From assembly GCF_021608265.1 (NCBI RefSeq), contig NZ_JAKIHP010000001.1, forward strand, positions 1,178,001-1,242,000: a stretch of DNA of 64,000 bases. Reading direction: 5' to 3'. Source of the DNA: Flavobacterium wongokense (GTDB lineage Bacteria > Bacteroidota > Bacteroidia > Flavobacteriales > Flavobacteriaceae). Made by a program: the position numbers and the translations under genes. Shown piece after piece: positions 44,665 to 53,501 of this stretch (position 1 is the stretch's first letter; the number at the start of each line of letters is the position of its first letter). The notes under the pieces were generated by a model. It made no database searches. It was not told the origin of the DNA and saw only the letters and a list, made by a program, of their open reading frames with translations.

Positions 44665-44874
44665 ATGGATTCAAATTACATTATCGACCGCCTTAAATCT
44701 ACGCTTTACAAACAACCAACTGTAGCCGTGCTGCAAACAAGACTGAACAACCTGGATGCAGAAAGCAAAGACCGGTTAATCGCCAGCTTAAAGAAACAGA
44801 TTTACATCGAAAGGAATATGGATATCAAGGAGCACCTTAGCGAATTGATATACCGACTGCCAATTGCATCTTAA
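44665..44874 (+). CDS. Small 69-residue conserved protein, copy 1
   Basis: 69 residues, helical, beginning MDSNYIIDRLKSTLYK and ending in LSELIYRLPIAS. A paralog of the same length lies at 50805-51014 (about 60 percent identical by eye, including MDSNYII, RLKST, LQTRLNN, SLKKQ and YIE). The two genes bracket two large sensor kinase genes. Function unknown; a short regulatory or adaptor protein is possible. It is followed by a 33-residue ORF. Confidence 0.75.
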   Translation: MDSNYIIDRLKSTLYKQPTVAVLQTRLNNLDAESKDRLIASLKKQIYIERNMDIKEHLSELIYRLPIAS

Positions 44875-44905
44875 AATATAACAACAACACAGAACTAAAA
44901 CAACA

Positions 44906-45007
44906 ATGAACGAACAACTACACTACCACGATGAACATAACGAGTTTGTAGAAGACTTGTTTGACCAGGAAGGTGCTTTTGGCGAAGCCGACTGCGCCGG
45001 ACTTTAA
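44906..45007 (+). CDS. Acidic 33-residue microprotein
   Basis: An ATG at 44906 opens a 33-codon frame ending TAA at 45007: MNEQLHYHDEHNEFVEDLFD followed by QEGAFGEADCAGL. It is strongly acidic with several His. It lies 31 bases after the 69-residue gene and 25 bases before a strong terminator, so it would be co-transcribed. Too short to judge from coding statistics; conservation would decide. Confidence 0.4.
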   Translation: MNEQLHYHDEHNEFVEDLFDQEGAFGEADCAGL

Positions 45008-45032
45008 ATTACGAATGCTATGAAAAAGAAGA

Positions 45033-45062
45033 AGCCAGGGACGGGAGTGCCTGGCTTTTTTG
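45033..45062. terminator. Bidirectional terminator between convergent genes
   Basis: AGCCAGG and CCTGGCT pair over a 10-base loop with T-rich runs on both strands, between the microprotein and the histidine kinase. Confidence 0.82.
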
Positions 45063-45076
45063 TTATTAGTTGCATT

Positions 45077-47107
45077 CTATAATTCTGGGATATAAATGGT
45101 GAATACCGCTCCTTCGTTTTCGGTGGCTTCTGCCGTAATGATGCCTTTATGGTTGTCTACAATTTTCTTTACAATTGCCAGACCGATGCCGGTGCCCGAA
45201 TATTCCACTTTGCCATGCAAACGTTGGAACACCTCAAAAATCTTCTCCTTGTATTGCATGCTGAAACCGATGCCGTTATCGGAAACACTGATCTGATTGT
45301 ACGTTAAATCGGGGTCGGCTCCCAAACTTATGATAGTTTTGCCCGATATGGAGCTTCCGTTTATTTCAATATAGGGTGCGGTACCATTTTTTTTGAATTT
45401 TAGGGCATTTCCAAGCAGGTTGTTTAAAAGCTGCCTGAACTGAAAGGGAATTACCCTGGCCTCACACAAAATATGAATGTCTACTGTGGCATGGGTATCC
45501 AAAATCAATTCGCTGTAATCTTCCCTTACTTCTTCCGCCAGTTCCTGAAGGTCCTTTAGGACAAATACCTTATCCGTTAAATTGGTCCGTGAATACTCTA
45601 AAAGGTCAATTATCAGCGACTGCATCCTTTTTGCCGCTATATTAATTCGGTCGAAATAGGCTTTGGCTGTAGGGCTAAAATTCATTTCTTCGGTATCCAT
45701 CATCCTGCTGATGAACGTTTGTATCTTCCGCAAAGGTTCCTGCAGGTCATGGCTTGAAACATACACAAAGGATTGTAATTCGATATTTATCTTTACCAAA
45801 TTTATATTGTTTATTTCCAATTCGGCAGTACGTTCGATTACCTGTTTTTCCAATTCATCGGTAAATGTTTTTTGACTTTGTATGTCGGTACTGGTGCCCA
45901 CCCACATTTGTATGTTTCCCAGTAGGTCCTTCTGGGCAATGGCATGGCTAAGCTGCCATCTGTGCTCCCCGTCATGTTTGAGCAATCGGTGCTCAAATAT
46001 AAAATCGGAACCCGTTGCCATGGCGGTTTTCCATTTTTCCTTATACTCCTCCCTTTCGTTTTGATGTACAAACTGCAGCCAGTCTCCAATTTCAATCGAA
46101 AGTGTTGTTTTGCCCGTATAGGTAAAGACCGAAAGGTTATAATAATCGAGGGTACCTACGGCATTTGCGGTCCAGATAAGCTGCGGCATCGAATCGGCCA
46201 GTAACCTGAATTTCGATTCATTCTTCATCAAGATTTCCCTACGGTTGACTTCTTCTGTAATTTCTATCAGGGTTCCCACTATTTTGAGGGGTTCATTATT
46301 GGCGTCGAAGAATATTTTTCCGTGTGACCTTACCCAACCCGTTTCGCCATTTTGCTTGTTGATGCGGGCCTCATATTTATAAGTCCCTGTCCGCATGGCA
46401 TGTTCAAAGGCTTTTTCTACAATGTTGACCAGGTCGTCCTGATTGAGCTGTTCCAAGATTTCCTGATAGCTGAGCCTGGTGTTCCTTTGATGCCCAAAAA
46501 TAGAGGCCAGGCTTTCCGAATGGATCATGCTGTGTGTTTGTAGGTCGAGGTCCCAAGTGGCCATCTGGGCAATTTCCGTTGCCAGCCTTGTCCGTTCTTC
46601 AGCCTCTTCCATTTTCTTCCGGGTTTCCACCTTATCCGTTACGTCATTCATAGTAACCAAAACACCTTCAAGTTTCCCCAATTCATCATTTACCGGGCTG
46701 TAACTGGAGGTCCAGTAGGTATTCTCTTTTTTTCCTTTCCTAAGGATGGGAAACCATTGGTCTTCATACCATGATGGTTCTCCGTTGGATTTTAGCTTTT
46801 CTATAATTGGTAAAATGATGAGCCAGACATCCGATAGTAATGTGGCGCCCGATTTTCCCAGAATCTCGGCATGCTTTTCCTCAATGCCTAAGCTCAGGTG
46901 ACAGGCATCGTTATAAAAGCAGGTCAATTCATCTCCCCAAAACAGGAACATCGGAAATTTGGAATTAAGCATAATGCCTAATGTAGAACGCAAACCCAAT
47001 GGCCATATGTCGATAATGCCAACGGGAGTGCCACTCCAATCATTCGAACTGATGATTTCGCCCATGCCACCACTTTTTGAAAGTGTACCTTGCTTTATAC
47101 TAAACAT
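45077..47107 (-). CDS. Multi-PAS sensor histidine kinase
   Basis: 676 residues, cytosolic with no clear membrane helix. An N-terminal sensor region (about 40-160, with FPMFLFWGDELTCFYND), then PAS-type domains (about 175-290 and 300-410) are followed by a coiled coil, the phosphoacceptor domain with H453 in SSHDLQEPLRKIQTF, and an ATPase domain (NNLLGNALKF, DNGIGFS, GTGIGLAIVKKIV). The H-box region closely matches the kinase of the kai operon. PAS content suggests an internal redox, light or ligand signal; partner response regulator unknown. Confidence 0.9.
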   Translation of the reverse strand: MFSIKQGTLSKSGGMGEIISSNDWSGTPVGIIDIWPLGLRSTLGIMLNSKFPMFLFWGDELTCFYNDACHLSLGIEEKHAEILGKSGATLLSDVWLIILPIIEKLKSNGEPSWYEDQWFPILRKGKKENTYWTSSYSPVNDELGKLEGVLVTMNDVTDKVETRKKMEEAEERTRLATEIAQMATWDLDLQTHSMIHSESLASIFGHQRNTRLSYQEILEQLNQDDLVNIVEKAFEHAMRTGTYKYEARINKQNGETGWVRSHGKIFFDANNEPLKIVGTLIEITEEVNRREILMKNESKFRLLADSMPQLIWTANAVGTLDYYNLSVFTYTGKTTLSIEIGDWLQFVHQNEREEYKEKWKTAMATGSDFIFEHRLLKHDGEHRWQLSHAIAQKDLLGNIQMWVGTSTDIQSQKTFTDELEKQVIERTAELEINNINLVKINIELQSFVYVSSHDLQEPLRKIQTFISRMMDTEEMNFSPTAKAYFDRINIAAKRMQSLIIDLLEYSRTNLTDKVFVLKDLQELAEEVREDYSELILDTHATVDIHILCEARVIPFQFRQLLNNLLGNALKFKKNGTAPYIEINGSSISGKTIISLGADPDLTYNQISVSDNGIGFSMQYKEKIFEVFQRLHGKVEYSGTGIGLAIVKKIVDNHKGIITAEATENEGAVFTIYIPEL

Positions 47108-47154
47108 ATTTTTGTACTAATGGATTAATGTAAAAATGCGGAATGTTATGCTGT

Positions 47155-50100
47155 TTATTTATCCATGCATTTGCTGCCCAAATCAATGGTGAACTTGGTG
47201 CCTTTGTTGAGCTCGCTTTTCACCCGTATGCTTCCTCCGGCGGCATTTATTATTTTTTTGGCCAGGTACAGGCCAATGCCGCTGCCTTCGATATCCTGAT
47301 TAAGCCTTCCGTACATATCAAATATCTTGTCAAGACCTTTGTCTGATATGCCCTTTCCGTTGTCTTCAATAGTAAGGTGGCAGGAAGAGCCTTTGCTGAA
47401 TGTTGTAATGGTAATTGACGGTGAATCATTATTGCGGAATTTTATGCCATTTGAAATCATATTATAGAGGATGCTCCTTAGGTTCTTTTTTGAAAACTGG
47501 ATTTCCTGTATGTCAAAGTTTCGAATGATTTTTGTGCCCGAAGCCGCGATTTTGTCCTTCAGGCTCCACTCAATATTGTCAATGATTTCATTTAGGCTTA
47601 CGGGTTCTATGGTTACCATATCACTTTCTACCTCCGCAATGGTTGCAATATCAGTAATAAGTGAGCGAAATGTTTTAATCGAATTGTCAATGATAACCAG
47701 GTATTCCTTAAGGTTTTCATTGGTAGATAGTACTTCCTCATTCATCAATGCAATACTGGCTTCAATATTCCCCAAAGGGGCAAGGAGGTCGTGTGAGGCG
47801 GCATGTATAAAGTGGTCAAGGTCTTCGTTGATGCGCAAAAGGCTTTGATTTTTTGTTTTTAATTCTGCCTGCACTTCTTTCAGTTCTGTAATGTCGTTGA
47901 ATGTGATAATGGCACCGTCATTCCGATGGCTTGCCTGCAGGTAGGGCATTATCATGACCTGGTACCATTTGCCGTTTTCGGCTTCAATTTCCTTACTGAT
48001 TACACCCCCTTTTTTGAGTACCAATTGCGTATCCGCTATTATTGTTTCGAATTTAATATTGGTCGAAATATGGTTTATCGGCCTTCCGATATCCGTTTCA
48101 AGCAGGTTGATGTGCTTGACAGCCCCAGGCGAAAATTTCATCAGCCTGAGTTCGTTATCTATAAAAAGCTGGCCGTTGATATTACTCCTGAAATAATTGT
48201 TGAGATCGTCGTTCGTTTCGAGTAGCTCTTTATTCTTTAGCTGATAATCGGTATTTATGGTATGCAGTTCTTCGTTAACGGATTGCATTTCTTCATTGGT
48301 ACTCTGCATTTCCTCATTGGCAGAAATCAATTCCTCATTAAAGGACTGCATATTTTCATTGGAAGCGTCCAATTTGTCATATGCCGCAATCAACTCCGTT
48401 TTTACCTTTTTCAATTCCTCCTCCAATGTTTCGGTATACCTGCCGTGGTATTCCTTTTCATCAAAGATGGGGTATCCTTCCTGGTCTGAACGCAGCGATT
48501 GGTTATCATTAAAAACGGCAATAAATCCTTTATGTCCTCCATCAAGCAGCAACGGAGTTACAGAAAGGTTAACCTCCATCACAGCATCATTTTGTTTCAC
48601 CAGTATGCCTTTTACATGGGCAGCCGTATCAGTCTTTAAAACTTCCTTACTCAGTGCATTGTAGGCTACGGCGAGTGGTTTGGGCAGAAGTTCAATCAAA
48701 TTTGTATTAAAGTTTTGCTGAAGTAGGTATTTGGAAGTATTCCCATACGATTTTAAAACCGTATTTTCCTGATCAACACATATGGCAAGATAGTCGATTG
48801 CAGTAGCCAGGACATTGTTCACGTTGTCTGTCAGTGAATTGTTCATGTATTTCACAGCGTCTTCACGGCTAATGGAGCTATTGCGGCGTACATCCAGCAT
48901 TTCGGGCAGGGCAAAGGTTTCGAAAGTAGCGCTGCGTTTATTTTTAAGGCTTTTATAAATGCGCCATTTTTTATGAACCACTTCCAGGTTGTCAAGAATG
49001 GTCAAAGGGTTTTCGCTTGATCCCAAGAATAAATAACCATTGGTCTTGAGTCCAAAAAGCAGCATGGCATATACTTTCTTCTGTAGGGGTGGAGCCATAT
49101 ATATCAGTACGTTGCGACAGCTGATTAAATGCATGTTGCAGTAAGGAGGGTTTTTCACCAGATCGTGTTGGGCAAATATGAGCATCTTCCGAATTTCGGG
49201 TTTGATGGTATAATCGTTCCCGTTTTTGTCAAAATACTTTTTTAAACGTGCATCGCTGATGTTTTGAACCCTGTCTGAGGAATAGATCCCTTTTCCTGCC
49301 GAGATTAAGGCAGCTGCGTCAATATCGGTAGCAAAAATCTTAACGATCCTGTCCTTAAACTTTCCGGTAAGCTGTTCCTTCAACACAATGGCTAATGAAT
49401 ACGCTTCCTCTCCGGTGGCGCATCCTGCCACCCAAATTTTAATTTCGTCGCTGGGCGCAAGGTTTTCCAAAATCTGCGGGATAACCGTTTTTTTAATCTC
49501 TTCGTAAGACTCTATATCCCTGAAAAATGAAGTCACACTTATCAAAAAGTCCTTAGCTAATGCCTGTACTTCGTCGGGAGAGTTCTTTAGGATTTCCAGG
49601 TATTTTTTGAGGTCATAAATGTTTAAGGCAACCGATCTTCTTTTTGTCCTGCGAAGGATGGTTGTCATTTTGTAATCGGAAAAGTCGAAAGGCAGTTTTT
49701 CCTTGAGGTAGGCAATAATCAGCGACATTCCTTTTTCTTCGTCCCGGTTATCCTCTTCTATGGTTTGGTTGTGATTGATATAGGATTCGATAGCGAGCGG
49801 CATAAATTCAGGCTCGAGGATAAAATCAACCATATCTGTGGCAATGGCATGTGCAGGCATACTGCTGAATTGGGTGGTTTCGGGATTCCTGGCAATGATC
49901 ATTCCTCCTGCTTCCTTTATAGCCTTAATTCCTTCACTTCCGTCAGAACCCAGGCCTGAAAGTATAATACCGATAGCCTTTTTACCATTGTATGCTGCAA
50001 GCGAATTAAAGAAAGTATTAATTGTCAGATGCGGTACCTGCATTTTACTTTTATCGGTTAGGAACAATTTATTGTCCTTGATAACCATGTACTTATTGTT

Positions 50101-50334
50101 CGGGATAAGGTATACTACATTGGTACACAGAGCCATGCCCTGTTCGGCTTCTTTAATCGCAAGCTTGCTGTGTTTTGCCAATACTTCGGCCATCCTGCTT
50201 TTGAAAACACTGGAAAGATGCTGTACGATGACGTATGCCGCACCATCAAGAGGAGTGTGTTCAAAAAAGGTATTAATCTCTTCTAAACCACCTGCCGATG
50301 CTCCAATGGCAATAATATAATTTGGCTCTTCCAT
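47155..50334 (-). CDS. CheB-CheR-PAS histidine kinase fusion
   Basis: 1059 residues. The N-terminal CheB methylesterase domain has the triad S13 (GASAGG), H39 (VQHLSS) and D131 (SGLGSDGSEG) but no receiver domain. CheR follows at about 205-470 with the SAM-binding VAGCATGEEAYSLAI. A heptad-rich linker (about 630-720, NEELISANEEMQSTNEEMQ), a PAS domain and a C-terminal kinase domain (FIHAASHDLLAPLGN, DNGKGIS, GSGIGLYLAKKI) complete it. Such fusions occur widely outside chemotaxis, so it is probably a cytosolic signalling protein rather than a chemoreceptor adaptor. It lies 47 bases upstream of, and in line with, the multi-PAS kinase gene. Confidence 0.92.
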   Translation of the reverse strand: MEEPNYIIAIGASAGGLEEINTFFEHTPLDGAAYVIVQHLSSVFKSRMAEVLAKHSKLAIKEAEQGMALCTNVVYLIPNNKYMVIKDNKLFLTDKSKMQVPHLTINTFFNSLAAYNGKKAIGIILSGLGSDGSEGIKAIKEAGGMIIARNPETTQFSSMPAHAIATDMVDFILEPEFMPLAIESYINHNQTIEEDNRDEEKGMSLIIAYLKEKLPFDFSDYKMTTILRRTKRRSVALNIYDLKKYLEILKNSPDEVQALAKDFLISVTSFFRDIESYEEIKKTVIPQILENLAPSDEIKIWVAGCATGEEAYSLAIVLKEQLTGKFKDRIVKIFATDIDAAALISAGKGIYSSDRVQNISDARLKKYFDKNGNDYTIKPEIRKMLIFAQHDLVKNPPYCNMHLISCRNVLIYMAPPLQKKVYAMLLFGLKTNGYLFLGSSENPLTILDNLEVVHKKWRIYKSLKNKRSATFETFALPEMLDVRRNSSISREDAVKYMNNSLTDNVNNVLATAIDYLAICVDQENTVLKSYGNTSKYLLQQNFNTNLIELLPKPLAVAYNALSKEVLKTDTAAHVKGILVKQNDAVMEVNLSVTPLLLDGGHKGFIAVFNDNQSLRSDQEGYPIFDEKEYHGRYTETLEEELKKVKTELIAAYDKLDASNENMQSFNEELISANEEMQSTNEEMQSVNEELHTINTDYQLKNKELLETNDDLNNYFRSNINGQLFIDNELRLMKFSPGAVKHINLLETDIGRPINHISTNIKFETIIADTQLVLKKGGVISKEIEAENGKWYQVMIMPYLQASHRNDGAIITFNDITELKEVQAELKTKNQSLLRINEDLDHFIHAASHDLLAPLGNIEASIALMNEEVLSTNENLKEYLVIIDNSIKTFRSLITDIATIAEVESDMVTIEPVSLNEIIDNIEWSLKDKIAASGTKIIRNFDIQEIQFSKKNLRSILYNMISNGIKFRNNDSPSITITTFSKGSSCHLTIEDNGKGISDKGLDKIFDMYGRLNQDIEGSGIGLYLAKKIINAAGGSIRVKSELNKGTKFTIDLGSKCMDK

Positions 50335-50804
50335 AACGGTATTATCTATTTTAAATCATTTATCTAAGAACATGGCGGCATTTTCGCTGCAGTTCAAACG
50401 CGTGTGTGTAGTTATTCCTATACTATTAAGGTAAAGGCACTACCATTTCTTTTGTCGGGATGATTAGTCGGGACGGATTAATTCAGTACTGAATACAACA
50501 GCTAGTATGATTTTGCGTGCTTTGGAATCGCAATAAACTCCTTTTGACTAATGGATATGAAAAGATGTTGAAATCCTTTGTAAGTTACGGCTTTTAAACA
50601 CCAACTCAACATTATTCAGCGATTATATAGATGACCGGAGTGTTTTTAGAGAAAAAATGGACAGCATTTTTATTCAAAGTCCGAGTGCTACCGTTGCTGA
50701 ATCCTATAAACCATGGTAAAAATGATATAACATAAAGGGATTGTTTCGACCTAATTTAGCCAATGATTTTAACAGGTCAGATAACACTAAAACATAAACA
50801 TGCT
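50335..50804. other. 470-base gene-free region between the CheB/CheR kinase and the second 69-residue gene
   Basis: No supported ORF is present; the short frames at about 50620-50730 lack a ribosome site and similarity to anything I know. It contains a perfect 14-bp palindrome, ATTCAGTACTGAAT (50481-50494), and is probably a divergent regulatory region. Confidence 0.5.
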
Positions 50805-51014
50805 ATGGATTCAAATTACATTATCAACAGGCTTAAGTCAACTCCTTATAAATACCACATTGTCGCTTTGTTGCAAACAAGGTTAAACAACATTGATGAA
50901 AAAACAAAGGAGGAAATACTCATCAGTTTAAAGAAACAACTTTATATAGAAAGCAATCTGGATATACAGCACCAGCTTACGGAACTGGTTTACCAACCGC
51001 AGATGGCATCTTAG
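50805..51014 (+). CDS. Small 69-residue conserved protein, copy 2
   Basis: Paralog of the 44665-44874 protein: same length, start at the ATG 50805 (the longer frame from 50763 adds only a non-conserved leader), MDSNYIINRLKSTPYK, then LLQTRLNNIDEKTKEE and SLKKQLYIESN. It has its own gene-free upstream region and no microprotein behind it. It sits beyond the opposite end of the two-kinase block from copy 1. Confidence 0.75.
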   Translation: MDSNYIINRLKSTPYKYHIVALLQTRLNNIDEKTKEEILISLKKQLYIESNLDIQHQLTELVYQPQMAS

Positions 51015-51040
51015 AATAGTAAGCAAAATGAATAATAAAG

Positions 51041-51065
51041 AAAAAGCCTGTCATTTGACAGGCTT
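51041..51065 (-). terminator. Terminator after the alpha/beta hydrolase
   Basis: AAGCCTGTCA and TGACAGGCTT form a 10-bp stem with a 2-base apex; the minus strand runs on in TTTCTTTATT. Confidence 0.8.
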
Positions 51066-51094
51066 ATATTTCGAATCCAAGAAAGAAAACGATA

Positions 51095-51886
51095 TTATTT
51101 TTTAGCGTTTGCGGCAGCAATAATCACCTCCGCTACAGCTTTAGGCTGCGAGATGAATACAACGTGGCTTCCTTTTATTTCAGTAACTTTTGAGTTCGAA
51201 CGTTTGTACATCGTACGTTGTATGATTGGGTTGAGGCTTTTGTCCTCTGTAGCTACTACGGCATAGCTTGGTTTGGTTTTCCATGCGGCGTTGGTAATTG
51301 GCGTTACAAATCCTTTGGCGTAAAACGCACCTTGTGAGGCATACATAAAGTCGGCGTCGGCTTTAGGAATGTCGGCACAAAAACCAGCGTGGTATTTAGC
51401 CTGGTCGTAATAAACAATTCCTTTTGCATCAGGGGCCAAGACTCCATTTTCTGGAGCTGGGGGCGCATTTTGCAATAACTGAAGAACTGATTCACCATTG
51501 TCTGGTTGGAGTGCAGCTACATAAACCAATGCGGCTACATTTGGATGGTTTCCGGCTTCAGTAATTACGGCACCGCCCCAGGAATGACCTACCAAAACTG
51601 TTGGTCCGTCCTGATTGTCCAATGCTGCTTTGGTAGCTGCCACATCGTCTTCAAGAGAAGATAAAGGGTTTTGAACGATGGTTACTTTGTAACCTTTTTT
51701 GCTTAGGATGTCATAAATCCCTCTCCAACCCGAACCGTCTGCGAAAGCTCCGTGTACCAATACTACATTTTTTACGCCTGCAGGAATTGTTTGTGCAGTA
51801 GCGTTGGTTGAAAATAGGAAACCGAAAATTAGTGCTGCGGACATTAATACGTTTTTTAATTGTCCTTTTAATGATGTTGTTTTCAT
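51095..51886 (-). CDS. Secreted alpha/beta hydrolase
   Basis: 263 residues: a signal peptide ending near TNATAQ, then a compact alpha/beta hydrolase with VVLVHGAFADGSGW as oxyanion region, nucleophile S102 in LVGHSWGGAV, and a late GSHVVFISQP with the catalytic His. It resembles the small RsbQ/EstC-type hydrolases. Downstream partner of osmC, same direction with a 36-base gap, so it is probably co-regulated. Substrate unknown. Confidence 0.86.
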   Translation of the reverse strand: MKTTSLKGQLKNVLMSAALIFGFLFSTNATAQTIPAGVKNVVLVHGAFADGSGWRGIYDILSKKGYKVTIVQNPLSSLEDDVAATKAALDNQDGPTVLVGHSWGGAVITEAGNHPNVAALVYVAALQPDNGESVLQLLQNAPPAPENGVLAPDAKGIVYYDQAKYHAGFCADIPKADADFMYASQGAFYAKGFVTPITNAAWKTKPSYAVVATEDKSLNPIIQRTMYKRSNSKVTEIKGSHVVFISQPKAVAEVIIAAANAKK

Positions 51887-51922
51887 TTTTTTAATTTTTT
51901 AAAGATTAGTGGTTGTTGTTGA

Positions 51923-52339
51923 TTATAATAATGTTGTTGATAAGGTAATTTCTGCATTGAATAGTTTGGATACCGGACAGACTTGTTTGGCTTTTTGTGC
52001 TGTTTCGATGAATTGTTGTTCTGTAATTCCAGGAACTTTTCCGGTTAGTTCCAATTGGATGGTGGTGATGGTTCCATCTTCAAAGATTACCCTTGCTTCG
52101 GTGTTTAAATCTTCCGGAGTAAATCCTGCTTCCGATAATAGGAAGCTCAACTGCATGGTAAAACAGCCTGAGTGTGCTGCTGCGATTAGTTCTTCAGGAT
52201 TGGTTCCAACGCCTTCTGCAAAACGGGTTTTGAAGGATAACTGCGCGTTGTCTAAAGTGGTGCTTTGTGTACTGATGGTTCCGTTTCCTTCCATTCCTGT
52301 ACCTTTCCAATTTGCTTTTGCTTTTCTTGTAAATTTCAT
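51923..52339 (-). CDS. osmC: OsmC-family peroxidase
   Basis: 138 residues from the ATG at 52339; the longer frame from 52438 crosses the promoter and is rejected. It has the OsmC fold with the peroxidatic and resolving cysteines C59 (AHSGCFTMQLS) and C121 (KQVCPVSK), and ELIAAAHSGCF near the start of the first. OsmC/Ohr enzymes reduce organic hydroperoxides. It is divergent from an OxyR-like regulator and upstream of a hydrolase gene. Confidence 0.93.
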   Translation of the reverse strand: MKFTRKAKANWKGTGMEGNGTISTQSTTLDNAQLSFKTRFAEGVGTNPEELIAAAHSGCFTMQLSFLLSEAGFTPEDLNTEARVIFEDGTITTIQLELTGKVPGITEQQFIETAQKAKQVCPVSKLFNAEITLSTTLL

Positions 52340-52407
52340 GATCTTAAGTTTTAAATGATTATTAATGTTTTTTGTTTTTTTTAAATCGTTCTTCCGATTT
52401 GATGGGA

Positions 52408-52439
52408 CAAATTTATGTCGGGTATTTTCATAAATCAAA
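52408..52439 (-). promoter_or_regulatory. Promoter of osmC
   Basis: On the minus strand TTTG (complement of 52436-52439) and TAAATTTG (complement of 52408-52415) are spaced 20 bases apart, an excellent Bacteroidota -33/-7 pair. An 11-base palindrome ATCAA-A-TTGAT (52434-52444) covers the -33 element, a plausible site for the divergent LysR protein. Confidence 0.7.
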
Positions 52440-52477
52440 TTGATAATTTTTTACCTTTATAAAATAAATTTATAATC

Positions 52478-53446
52478 ATGACCTTGCAGCAATTAAAATA
52501 CATAGTCGCTTTGGACGAAGAACGCCATTTTGCAAGGGCAGCCGAAGTATGCATGGTAACGCAACCCGGATTGACCATTCAGCTAAAAAATCTTGAAGAA
52601 GAAATCGGGATTAAAATTTTTGATAGGAATAAAGTTCCTTTAACACCCACTTTACTCGGAACAGAAATCATCAATCGCGCCAAAAAGATATTGCGCGAAG
52701 CCGATGAGATCCGCGATTTTGTAATCAATGAAAAGAATACACTGGAAGGCGAAGTCAAGGTGGGGGTCATCAGTACCCTGTCGCCTTATTTGATTCCGTT
52801 GTTTATCAAGGCGATGAAAGAGTCCACGCCCAAAATGCAGTTTACCATTCAGGAGGCCTATACCGGGCACCTTATCCAGGGCTTGGAAACCGGAGCCATA
52901 GATGTAGCCATTATGGCCACTCCAACAGGAAGCCCCAACCTGATTGAACATCCGGTTTTTAAGGAACCATTCCTTGCTTACCTAAATGAAGGCCATCCGA
53001 TGTCGAAGGATTTGTTTTATGAGATGCAGCCCGGAGACAAAGCGGAACTACTGCTGCTGCAACATGAATATTGCTACAATGCGCAGCTGCTGGATATCTG
53101 CGGAATCAAGAACGAAGGGAAGATTAAGGAGCAGTTTAAATATGACATCACTTCAATCGAAACACTCAAGAATTTGGTGCGTGCCGAATTGGGATTTGCC
53201 ATCCTTCCCGAATTATCGATAATCAATGAAGCCGATAAGGGATTGTTCAAGCAGTTCCGCGAACCCAAACCGGTTAGGGAAATCAGCCTGGTGGTTTCGG
53301 ATACTTTTTCAAAGAAGCTGCTGCTGGAAAAAATGAATGAAGCCATTTGGAACTGCCTGCCCGAATCGCTGCAGCAGAATTTTGCCTATAAAAAAATACG
53401 GTGGAATGATTCGCCTTATTTCATTAAGGCAATCAGTAAGTTGTAA
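52478..53446 (+). CDS. oxyR: OxyR-type LysR-family peroxide sensor
   Basis: 322 residues: N-terminal LysR helix-turn-helix (MTLQQLKYIVALDEERHFARAAE, TQPGLTIQLKNLEEEIG) and a substrate-binding domain. Two cysteines, C199 and C208 in HEYCYNAQLLDIC, stand exactly where the redox-active pair of E. coli OxyR stands, nine residues apart. It is divergent from osmC across 138 bases, as is usual for a LysR regulator and its target. Activation of osmC by peroxide is inferred. Confidence 0.9.
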   Translation: MTLQQLKYIVALDEERHFARAAEVCMVTQPGLTIQLKNLEEEIGIKIFDRNKVPLTPTLLGTEIINRAKKILREADEIRDFVINEKNTLEGEVKVGVISTLSPYLIPLFIKAMKESTPKMQFTIQEAYTGHLIQGLETGAIDVAIMATPTGSPNLIEHPVFKEPFLAYLNEGHPMSKDLFYEMQPGDKAELLLLQHEYCYNAQLLDICGIKNEGKIKEQFKYDITSIETLKNLVRAELGFAILPELSIINEADKGLFKQFREPKPVREISLVVSDTFSKKLLLEKMNEAIWNCLPESLQQNFAYKKIRWNDSPYFIKAISKL

Positions 53447-53449
53447 AAT

Positions 53450-53482
53450 AAGAAAGCCCAATACTCAGTATCGGGCTTTCTT
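53450..53482. terminator. Bidirectional terminator after oxyR
   Basis: AAGAAAGCCC and GGGCTTTCTT pair, extended by ATAC/GTAT with one mismatch, between the convergent oxyR and T9SS genes. Confidence 0.82.
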
Positions 53483-53501
53483 AATGGTAAGGAATCAGTC
53501 C

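Noticed and set aside
52340..52438. N-terminal extension of OsmC to 52438
   Set aside because: The extension spans the osmC promoter and is not part of the OsmC family.
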